From contig OX352773.1 in the NCBI GenBank assembly GCA_947095535.1, forward strand, positions 4,464,001-4,528,000: 64,000 bases of DNA. The letters are read 5' to 3'. Below are positions 26,382 to 35,329 of this stretch, piece after piece. Under the pieces are notes generated by a model. That model did no database searches. It was not told the origin of the DNA and saw only the letters and a program-made list of their open reading frames with translations. This DNA is from Poecilobothrus nobilitatus (lineage: Eukaryota; Arthropoda; Insecta; Diptera; Dolichopodidae). How positions within the stretch are numbered: position 1 is the first letter of the stretch; the number at the start of each line of letters is the position of its first letter. The translations under genes were made by a program, and so were the position numbers.

Positions 26382-26609
26382 GAATCTCGCATATATACAT
26401 AATATATAAATATAGAAATACATATATATATATATATATAAATATTCCGGAAAAGGTGGTAATTTTGATTTTCTAACTAATTATAAAATTGCCCCCAAAA
26501 TAAGAATCTGCCATATTTATACAAAATTTATATATACATATATATATAAATATTCTAGAAAAATGTCATACCTTGATTTTGAATCTAACTCTAAAATCCT
26601 TGCTAATTA
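26382..26609. repeat. Two tandem imperfect units of about 110-120 bases
   Basis: Both units start GAATCT(C/G), pass through a TA-rich stretch to AAATATTC, then TTGATTTT, AACT and TAAAAT. The first is 26382-26502 and the second 26503-26609. Sequence just before (26330-26381) resembles the end of a further unit. The first unit holds a TA microsatellite at about 26421-26440. Confidence 0.55.
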
Positions 26610-26862
26610 TTTTTTTTTTAAATACACAATTTATATACAATTTATTATCACATCAAAGGATTTAAAATAGTGGGGGCTACCGACTACAAATCTCTGCGAA
26701 ACAAATTATTCAAACTCTGATAAACAACTTTACCCTCTTTCCTAATTATTTTTTTTACATTAGTTCACATTATATTTATATATACAAATTTAGAATTTAA
26801 TAAAATAACTTTATTACTAAAATTAACAAAAACAGGTTTTATTTTACATTCAAATGAGAAAT

Positions 26863-26942
26863 AAGACCTTTTCGTGAATAAAGCCTTATCTCTCAGTTAT
26901 ATGTGAAATAGAGCCTTAAAAGGCTTTATTATAAAAGGTCTT
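26863..26942. repeat. Two-step inverted repeat (foldback)
   Basis: AAGACCTTTT (26863-26872) pairs with AAAAGGTCTT (26933-26942), and ATAAAGCCTT (26878-26887) pairs with AAGGCTTTAT (26920-26929). The stem has two perfect ten-pair arms separated by a 5/3-base internal loop, with a 32-base terminal loop. Confidence 0.75.
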
Positions 26943-27191
26943 CTAGTATCCTACGTAATTAATTGATTCTAACTAAAGGCAAATTATAAAAAAACAAAAC
27001 AGTTCTTATTAAAATTAAATCAAAAGCGGTTTTCAATTATTTTAGAAAACGAACAAAATACTATAAATTATACCAATTATATTAAAATAGAGTTGAGATA
27101 TGCATTTGCTTTAAATATTTTATTACTCTTTTATTTTATACCAAAAAAATTGTGTCCGTCTTTAATTGTTATGTTAATTACTTTAATTGTA

Positions 27192-27371
27192 TTTTTTTTT
27201 TTTTATGTATTTCTCTGTGGACAGGAAATTACACAGCCTTTCCTTTTCAGGCGTGGCTGTACATGTCGTAAGGGGGAATAACTCTTACGACGTGTGTGGG
27301 ATTCGAATCCACACTCCCTCGGTGTTAACAGCGTATTTTATACGCTCATATCCACTAGGCCACCGAGGCTC
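27192..27371 (-). mobile_element. SINE family A, body type 2
   Basis: The minus strand carries the head GGAGCCTCGGTGGCCTAGTG with B box GGATTCGAATCC (plus-strand orientation), then the type 2 body with ACATGTACAGCCACGCCTG and AAAGGCTGTGTAATTTCCTG, and an A-rich tail. An exact 11-base target duplication, CTTTAATTGTA, lies at 27181-27191 and 27372-27382. Confidence 0.85.
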
Positions 27372-27382
27372 CTTTAATTGTA

Positions 27383-29363
27383 ATTCCCTTACCTAATGAG
27401 CCTTAATTCCTTTTTAAGACATTGCACAAATAAATACAAAACAAAAAATTATAACGTAATAATTTTTCGAAAAAAAAAAAAATTAATTGACAATATAAAA
27501 TTACAAATAATCAAACAAAAATAATTATATTAATTTATTCGTTTTCAAAAAACACTTCATTAATCACATTTACTTAAATGCGCCACCAACCAACATATTA
27601 TTAAATAATTTCTTTTCTATTTCATTTATTATATAATTCTAAATTATTAAGATCCAATTTAAAAAAAAAAAAAAAAATACTATACGAAATCTATAAAATC
27701 GACGTAATAATTATCATAAATTACCGAAAAAAAAAATAAATAAAAAAACAATAAATAAATAATATATTTTTATTACACAAAATATTAATCCACTTTCTAA
27801 TATTTGACTTACTAACAAAGATTTTGACTACCATTATCAGCAGGTGTCATCGCATACTTTTTTTTGTAATCCTAAAATTAATGTTCAACATTTATTTTTT
27901 TTTGTTTTGGTTTTTTTTTTTTTTTTTTTCGTTTGTATTATTGTCAAATAACTGTGTATCATTAATGTCAAATTTTTACACAAAAATTGTACTTCATATT
28001 GATTTATTTAAAAATAAAAAAAAAAAATAAAAATTGTGAGCTAATAATTTATTTTCGAATGTGACATTTTTTATTTCGAATTTCGATTTCAAATTCAATT
28101 CAATTTAATTTCTATCAGTGACGTTTTTTTGCATTTTCTTATCAATGATTTTTTTTTTTCTTTTCTTTTTTTTTTTAATTTATAAATTTAAATAAAAATA
28201 AAAAAATTAATTAAAAAAGAAATAAATAACATATTTTACATTTTATTTTATTGTTTAATTTTTATACAAAATATCCATTTTTGTGTAAATTGATTTAGGT
28301 GTGATACAAATCCGAAAATAAAATGAGATGATACCACCCGTTGGCTTAAAGAAATAAAAAAAAAAAAAAAAAGAAGAAAAAAAATTAAAATTAACATATA
28401 AATTAAAATGTTGTGATTTTAAAATTCTGTTTAAATAAAATTTTTTTCATGTTTGATTAACTAATTAATTACGGAAATTGGTAGTTAAATGGATGTTTTA
28501 CCGAATTTCGATTAGAATTTTTAATTTGAATATTAAAAAATATATTTGTGTTACGAAATCTTTGGACAATATTTAACTAAAGATTATCAAAAATAAAAAA
28601 AAAAAAGAATCCGTTCGATTTATGATTATATTATATTATGTTGTATGTTTAATGATTTCCGTTAATATATAATATATTTCTTTTGTTAAATTACCTTTTA
28701 TATTTTATAAATATTAACAAAATATCTTTTTAATTGATTTTTTTATGGAATTATAATATTTTTTTTTTTTTAATTTCTTTTAAATTGTTAATAACGTTTC
28801 CTTATTAACAATTTTCTCTTGTATTTCTGCCATTTTTAGATATTAAGATAGATTTAGATTTTTGCCATTTTTTGAGTCGTAATAAAACGAATACTCTTAT
28901 ATGAAAATAAAAATTTTTTTTTTTTCGAAGTTCGAATAGGAAAAAGTGAACAAAAGTGATTAACCAAAATACACATTATTATTACTTTCAAGAGTCACAA
29001 AGACTGCAATTTATCAAAATTGATAAAGAAACTTTTCGTTAATTATTGATGTAATATTTGAATCTGAATTATTGAATTATTATAAAAACAAACTTCTATT
29101 AAATACGCAAACAATTAATATTTTTGTTTATTAACTTCGAATTAATTCGATTCGAAATTTTTTTTTTTTCTCTAATAAATTTCTAATATAAATTCCCCAC
29201 CAATATTAAAACTTTTTTAATCATAGATTCTTATAACATACAAAATAATAATATATTTAATTAAATATTTACCAAAATTTTAACAATAATCTTCCATTTA
29301 AACTATTTAAAATTTTTAAAACACATTTTATAATTTAATTTTTTAATAAATTTTCCGTTTCAG
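27383..29363. other. Upstream sequence of the corin-like gene, probably intron
   Basis: It ends in the TTTTCCGTTTCAG acceptor of visible exon 1, so at least its 3' part is intronic. Extreme A/T runs occur around 27660, 27905-27930 and 28350. I could not identify the missing first exon here. Confidence 0.6.
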
Positions 29364-30263
29364 AACTCGACATTTCATAATCAACCAGCAACCGGATCAT
29401 CATCAACATCATCATCAACATTAGAAGATCGTAATTCAGTGTCAAATCATAGTTTATCCTTTAAAAATTTTCAAACAGATAAAATTAATTTCTGGAAAAC
29501 GGATACAACAAAATATAATTTTACAAAATCACGAACCATATCATTTAAAGAACGTACTAATAGAATATTAAATTGGCAAAGAAATGAATTAAAAAATCAT
29601 TTGAGATCATGTTGGGAATATTCAAAATGGCCAATGCTTTTATTATTATCATGCTTAGTATTGGGTTCATTAATTTATGTCCTTTATATGGGAAGTTATG
29701 TAGAATCAAAATCTTCATCTGATAACATTTATATAATCACAGAATCATCCAACTTTATTGATACCAATCATTTAAATTATTTAGAAGAAAATAAAACAAT
29801 AACAAATGATGATCATAATGACGATCTTCTAAAGAAATTTATAATAACTAATAAAATTGCTACAGCCTCCGAAGAAATCACAACAACAAGTATGAAAAAT
29901 ATTGAATTAACGTCAGTGGACAATAATTTAAATATGATGGATTCGAATAAAGAAAGAAGTTCGAGTACTGAAACAAAAAAACCAGAACAAAATTCATCAA
30001 CTACAGCTAAAACTACAAACAAAAATACCAAATTAATAAAATTCGTTACAAAAGAAAGTGAATTAGAAAATGCTGAAACAATTGAATCATCCTCCAGTCA
30101 AAATTCTAATAAAAAACCAGAAAAAACAAAACTTTTCCCAGTAAAATCCAGTATTAAAACATATTCATTTGACCATGAAAATAATTACAGAGCACCACCA
30201 GCTGAAGAAGATGAAATTTTAAAATTATTCAATGAAGAATTAATGAAATTTTTAAATCCTGAG
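29364..30263 (+). CDS. Visible exon 1: cytoplasmic tail, signal anchor, stem
   Basis: Nine hundred bases, 300 codons, from acceptor TTTCCGTTTCAG to donor GAG|GTGAGT, phase 0 at both ends. The frame upstream of the acceptor hits a TAA at 29331 with no ATG between, so the exon must be spliced to an earlier one. A GTG at 29439 is not a plausible start, because 25 further in-frame codons precede it inside the exon. The helix starts WPMLLLLSC and is flanked by Arg/Lys-rich residues on the amino side. The stem after it is rich in Ser, Thr, Asn and Glu. Confidence 0.88.
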
Positions 30264-32258
30264 GTGAGTAATTCTTACAAATATATAAATTAATACTATT
30301 GAAAATATTTTAATCAAATGAATTTAGCAAACTCCAAATACCGAAAAACCTCCATCAACATCAACATTAAAAGTATCCCCTACATTACCAGTCATTATTC
30401 ATCATAGAGATACCAGTCCTGGTATTAAAACAACTACTGAATCGATTTTAAATAATTCAAATGTTGTCAATGACATAAATGTATGCCAATCAACATCTTT
30501 AGATATATGTCATGGTGTTTTACAATATGATTTAACAACAACAAAATCAAAACAAATTGCCGAAACAATTGATTTAGCACATTTTAAATATTTAATTGCA
30601 TCAAACTGTTCAAATCGTGCTGCTGAATTCTTATGTTCATATTTAGAACCAGAATGTAGACCAAATGGATCATTGGAACCATGTAAAAGAATTTGTAAAT
30701 GTAAGTAATCTTTACCTTTAGTTTATACTTTTAAATTTTTTAAAAAGAACCTTGCATACAATGTCACGTGCCTTTATCTTTAATATGTCATTTGAATTTT
30801 AAATTGATTAACTTTAAACTGATAAAAAAAAAATTTTTTTAATTCCATTCAATGATAATTTTATTGCTATTAAAATCGAATTTAATAATACTAAAACTTG
30901 AATTTTCATTTTCATTTTTAAAAAGCCATATTAGAACCATGTTCCAGTATAATAGCCAGTTCAGAAATTTTAACAATGATATTTGATTGTGATCGTTATC
31001 CAGATTCAAGTGATCGTAATGTTTGTGAAGATCCGACACGTCGTAGTAATAATGGTAACTGTTATGATAATGAATTTCAATGCTTAGATTCAACATGCAT
31101 ACCAAAACAATGGAAATGTGATAATATCAAAGATTGTTCACTGGGTGAAGATGAAGAAAATTGTAAATTTTGTCATCATGAAGAATTTCGTTGTCATTCT
31201 GATGACAGTTGTATCACAGGTAATTTACAATGTGATGGTTATGAAGATTGTGCAGATGGTTCTGATGAATATGATTGTTTCGATCAATATGAACCATCAA
31301 ATACTGATGATATTGATGATTATGATGACAATAATCATAATGATAATGTAAATAAAGATGACAATGATAGTAATTATGATGATGATAGTGAATATCCAAT
31401 GCCAAGAATATATTCATTTGCAAGTATACAATCACCAAATAATCCAGATAGTTTACCATTTTTTGCAATACCAATTGATGAAGATGGTAAAGGCAATAAA
31501 ATGACTCAAGAATCATCTAACAGAGGTGGTGGTTTATTTGATCAAGATAACAGTAGTATTGATGTAGTAGATTTAAATGATGATACCAATAATAAGAATA
31601 AAACTAAAATTAATGAAAAAGGACAAGTTGAAAAATTATCAAAAAGTTTAGGTAACATTTTAAAAACAAAGAACAATAATTAATTAAAAGTAATTCATTA
31701 TTTTTAAATTACGCAGCAAATTTTCAAGATAGTACAGAAATTATGATGACAAGTGATTCAGAATATGACTTTAAATATTCAAAATACAGAACAAATAGAA
31801 CAAGCAATGCGGTCGCAATGGCAAAACGAGTTAGTGGCACATCTTTATTAAATAACTTTAAAAGATCTGCCGTAAAAAAAACTACAACAACCACAACAAC
31901 TACAACAACTACGACAACTACAACAACAACCGAAAAACCAACTACTAAGAAAATTAAACAAACAACTGCAGCGAATGTCTCCACTACTAAAAAAAATTTT
32001 GTTTTAATGCCAGAAATTTTTAGTGAAACTGTGCAATATTGTCCTGAAGGCAAATTAAGATGTATAACTGGAGAGTGTATAACAGTTGATCAATTATGTG
32101 ATAGGGTTTGTAGCTTTACATTAAAAAAATTAAATTATTTTCTTTAATTATTTATTTCCAAAATTTAAAAATAGAAAATTGATTGCCCGGATGGCGCTGA
32201 TGAAGCACGATGCGTATATAAAGATAAAATCAGCGAACAGAAATTAGTTAAATCATAG
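29364..32258 (+). CDS. Corin-like type II membrane protein with FZ and three LDLa domains; 5' end missing
   Basis: Five exons (29364-30263, 30328-30700, 30926-31651, 31717-32105, 32175-32258) total 2472 nt, which is 823 residues plus a stop. All four introns are GT-AG and phase-consistent. In visible-chain numbering: a polar Ser/Thr-rich cytoplasmic tail (1-88); one hydrophobic helix from Trp89 to about 113, preceded by basic residues, so a type II signal anchor; a long Ser/Thr/Asn-rich stem; a ten-cysteine frizzled domain (353-458); LDLa1 (470-504); LDLa2 (507-542); an acidic Asp/Asn linker; 17 consecutive Thr (722-738); LDLa3 (775-809); a short tail and TAG. Each LDLa has six Cys and the calcium-site DxSDE-type ending. 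Vertebrate corin combines a type II anchor with FZ and LDLa modules, then SRCR and trypsin domains. Here no protease follows, so a receptor or scaffold role at the cell surface is inferred. The start exon is not identified. Confidence 0.88.
30328..30700 (+). CDS. Visible exon 2: start of frizzled domain
   Basis: A 373-base exon. It begins after AATTTAG in phase 0 and ends at TGTAAAT|GTAAGT with one base of the next codon. It encodes a Pro/Thr-rich leader and then the first seven cysteines of the FZ domain. The opening CQSTSLDICHGVLQYDLT follows the C-x(n)-C-x3-L-x-Y pattern of frizzled cysteine-rich domains. The motif FLCSYLEPEC corresponds to the central CxxxxxPxC block. Confidence 0.88.
30926..31651 (+). 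CDS. Visible exon 3: end of frizzled domain, LDLa1, LDLa2, acidic linker
   Basis: A 726-base exon from AAAAG|CC to TTAG|GTAACA. It supplies the last three FZ cysteines (EPC, FDC, NVC) and then two complete LDLa modules: NCYDNEFQC...GEDEENC and CHHEEFRC...DGSDEYDC. A run of about 40 residues dominated by Asp and Asn follows, then a hydrophilic linker. The frame would stay open to a TAA at 31681, but the donor at 31652 joins in frame to the next exon and its LDLa3. Intron retention would give a shorter form. Confidence 0.85.
31717..32105 (+). CDS. Visible exon 4: Thr-rich stalk and first half of LDLa3
   Basis: A 389-base exon from TTACGCAG to GATAGG|GTTTGT. One base from exon 3 plus CA gives an Ala codon. 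It contains 17 Thr codons in a row (ACA/ACT/ACC/ACG mixed), a mucin-like stalk that could be O-glycosylated. It ends with CPEGKLRCITGECITVDQLC, the first four cysteines of LDLa3. The donor GTTTGT is a weak but acceptable GT site. It is supported because the next exon completes the module. Confidence 0.82.
32175..32258 (+). CDS. Visible exon 5: LDLa3 end and stop codon
   Basis: Twenty-eight codons after acceptor AAAAATAG, phase 0. KIDCPDGADEARC completes the six-cysteine LDLa3 begun in exon 4. The chain then ends VYKDKISEQKLVKS and TAG. The base composition changes at once to the AT-rich background. I see no SRCR or trypsin-type exon (no TAAHC- or GDSGGP-like stretch) downstream. Confidence 0.8.
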   Translation, partial: KIDCPDGADEARCVYKDKISEQKLVKS

Positions 32259-33695
32259 TTTTTAAAAATATAAGTGAAACTAAAAACTTTACCATTTTAT
32301 TTATTCAAAAAATAACTTTACTTTTCATTTAAATAAATATAATTCGTTTTTAGAAAGTAAAAGACAGTTAGAGGTTAGGTAAATATTTTTATGAAAAATA
32401 ATATAATTTTTGTTATGTACATACTCGTATATTTTAAATTTTAAATTGTTTTTAATTCTTTTTTTCTTTCCTACAGATTCGAAAATAAATTTACAGAATT
32501 TTTGAAAATCATTTGCGATTTTTGACTATTATTCGCAAAATTTCGTATTATATAAGAGATGAGGTTCAACTCTTTGTTTTATCAAAAGGAATTTTATTTG
32601 TCACACTATGCATATAACATCAAAATAGATTATCAAAAATTATAAAACTGAAAGAATATTTTACAGAAAATCATTCATTATAAATTTAAAAAAAAAATTT
32701 CGAAAAAATATTATTTAATAATAACATAAAAAAAAACATACATATATGTACGAGTACTAATAATTCGCAAAAATCCGATCTGTCAAAACTGTCAAATAAA
32801 GATAATAACTTTAAGGAAAAATATACTGTACATAAATACAAATATTTATTAATAAATTAATAAGTTTAATAAATTTAACAAATAAAATTTTGGATTTTAA
32901 TTCCAAATTTATTTTATTTCCACAAAAAATGTTGTTTTTAATTAAATACAAATATGTAAAACATTTTTCTTCATTTAACATTTACTTTGTTTTAGGACAT
33001 TTTTTGACAGTTGCATAAATTAACCATCAATCGAAAATTTAAAATTTGACAAATAAAATTTCAAATCAATTACAATTAATTATTTTTACTTTAATTAATA
33101 TTATTTAAAATAAATGTAGTAGATATATATATTTTGTATATTTTTAATAGTTGTAATATATTTAACGCACATATATATTTTTTGTTTACTTTATAATGTT
33201 TTTTTTACAATCATCTTTCATGCCAGTTTTTTTTTTTTTTTAACTTTTTTTGATTTCAATTTGTGTTTCTTTTTAAGATTTTATATGAAAATTGTTAATA
33301 TTTGTATTCAAAAATGTAATTTTGACATTTATTTCTGCAAATTTATAAATGTTAATTAGACATTATTTTTTATTTACTTATAATATCAGTAATTTTTATT
33401 TTTTGTAAAGCATCCTCAATCACTTTTAGCTGTGATATGTTTAAATAATTACAATGTATGTATTAATTTAATAAGAAAAAAATTTTAAATAAAAATCCAA
33501 CAAAAAAAAAATTTTTTAAAATGTTTTATTTTTAAAATTTTTCAATCTAAGGAATTAATTTATTGGTAAAATATTAAAAACCTACAGATAGGTAAGTAAA
33601 TAAGTAAAAATATGTATGCACTCTTAAATAATGAAATCGAGTATAATTTCTACTTTAAAATGGCTTTCGTAATAAATATACAATGATTTCCCTTT
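32259..33695. other. 3' flank of the corin-like gene
   Basis: 3' untranslated and intergenic sequence with several AATAAA sites. No further exon or gene is seen. Confidence 0.55.
32332..32337 (+). promoter_or_regulatory. Candidate polyadenylation signal of the corin-like gene
   Basis: AATAAA about 74 bases after the stop codon. It is plausible only by position: AATAAA occurs often by chance in sequence this AT-rich, and others follow. Confidence 0.3.
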
Positions 33696-34230
33696 TAAGC
33701 ACATTTTCAGAAAATTTTGAGAAAATCTTCCCAATAGTTTCATTTTGTCTCTCTATCTGTCCGTCTTTCTAACCGGAGTGTTTACAAAAGTTCTACACCG
33801 TTTGAAATAGAGCAATGAAATTTAAAATATGGATAGACATCACAAAAAAATTTACAAAAAAATTTTGTGGAACAACTTTTTCTGTAGCCTCACCCGTTAT
33901 AAAGCTAAAGCCCTCCAAAGTTCGAAAAAACCCTACATTTCGATTATTATAACACAAGTTCTATAATTTTGAGGAGAGGTAGATCTTTGGAAGATAGTAT
34001 GAGTTATTTCAGAAAATATTTTTGTATCGCTCACCGTTTAGGAGCTATAAGGGGTTAAAAACTGAAAATTCACTATTTTTAAACACCAGTACAATTTTTT
34101 TTGAAATAATATACAAAAAAAAAATTAAAGCTCCAACATTATATTTTTGTTTGTGTTAGTAACTTTTCTTAATAATATAGGGTTACTTAAAATTGACGAG
34201 AGTGTGACAAATTTTTATAACGTTTTTTTT
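33696..34230 (+). repeat. Dispersed repeat D, shorter copy
   Basis: It aligns in order with 55631-56320: AGCACATTT...AAAATTTTGA, TCTGTCCGTC, GTTTACAAAA, TTCTACACCGTT, TTTTGTGGAACAACTTTTTC, GTAGCC, GAAAATTCACTATTTTTA, TAGTAACTTTTCTTA and ATATAGG. It has no coding potential and no clear terminal repeats. A SINE lies just beyond its right end. Confidence 0.7.
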
Positions 34231-34266
34231 TTTTAAATTTTATATTATTATAAATTTATTTTTTCA

Positions 34267-34473
34267 GGGGCCTCTGTGGTCTAGTGGGTATGAGCATATA
34301 AAATACGCCGTAAACAGCAAGTGAGTGTGGGTTCGAATCCCACACACGTCTTAAGAGTAATTTCTCCTTACGACATTTACAGCCACGCCTGGAAAGGAAA
34401 GGCTGTGTAATTTCCTTGTTACATTTATGTTGCAGGCAAATGAACTAAAAATAAAAATAAAATGAAAAAAAAA
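34267..34473 (+). mobile_element. SINE family A, body type 2
   Basis: Head GGGCCTCTGTGGTCTAGTGG with B box GGGTTCGAATCCC, type 2 body TTACGACATTTACAGCCACG and GAAAGGCTGTGTAATTTCC, then an A-rich tail. The target duplication is nearly exact: AAATTTATTTTTTCA at 34252-34266 and AAATTTATTTTTCA at 34474-34487, one T different. Confidence 0.85.
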
Positions 34474-34487
34474 AAATTTATTTTTCA

Positions 34488-35138
34488 ATATATTTGGCTG
34501 TGCACTCTTTAACCAAAACTTATTATGGAATATTTTTTAATTTTTTAATTTTGAAAATGAGCTTTTTTCAAAAGCCTTTTTTGATTTTGATTTTTGATTT
34601 CATTACTTGTTTTTTTCTACTTATATTTCGAATTGTGATGTATCTATTGTTTTAATGTTTTAACTATGTTTAAATGTCTGAACTAAAAAAATCAAACGAA
34701 AATCCAATGCATGCTTTCTATAAACTTTCGGAACATTTAACTATACGCATTAAATAAAAATAAGCTCAAATAATAAATAAAACTTCTGCACCTAATTGAA
34801 TAATCTTGAATGTTATATTATTGAACGTAAATATTAGAGGTATGTATTATTTTTATTATAACTATATCTTTTTTTCTACAATGTAAAATTTATTTGTGTA
34901 TACAACACGCTACAGATTTTTTTTTATTTAGGTTGTTCTGTTGACTGTCTTGGTCAAATAATATAATTCTCTAATTAAATCTGGAGAATCTAAACTGGAC
35001 ATCAACGTGCTTAAGTTATTTGACACATCTTATAGGAGCTTATCGAAATCATTTAAATTACATATGTTTCATCTGATGGGGTGGTTTATTATCATTTCAT
35101 GCACCTTTGGCTCTTTTAATATACAAAATTGATATATA
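34488..35138. other. Non-coding between two SINEs
   Basis: AT-rich sequence between two oppositely oriented family A copies. Nothing else is seen. Confidence 0.55.
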
Positions 35139-35329
35139 TTTTTTTTTAATGCATTTCAGTGCCACATAAATGTGAATAGGAAATTACACAGCCTTTCCTG
35201 TTAAGTCGTGGCTATAAATGTCGTAATGGGCAATAACTCTTGCGACGTGTGTGGGATTGCAACCCACACTCCCTCGGTGTTTACAGCGTATTTTATACGC
35301 TTTTACCCACTAGGCAACCGAGGCCCCTA
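35139..35329 (-). mobile_element. SINE family A, body type 2
   Basis: Minus-strand head GGGGCCTCGGTTGCCTAGTG with a slightly decayed B box (GGTTGCAATCC), type 2 body with CAGCCACGACTTAACAGG and GGCTGTGTAATTTCC, and a run of A (T on the plus strand) at about 35139-35148. Possible degraded target duplication: AAAATTGATATAT near 35126 and AAAATTAATATGA near 35331. Confidence 0.8.

Noticed and set aside
31724..32053. Minus-strand Val-rich frame of 109 codons opposite exon 4
   Set aside because: It is the antisense shadow of the Thr codon run and has no splice support.
34267..34345. Functional tRNA gene, because the SINE heads have good A and B boxes and a perfect T arm
   Set aside because: The acceptor stem and anticodon arm do not close, the same sequence recurs with SINE bodies and A-rich tails, and target duplications surround several copies.
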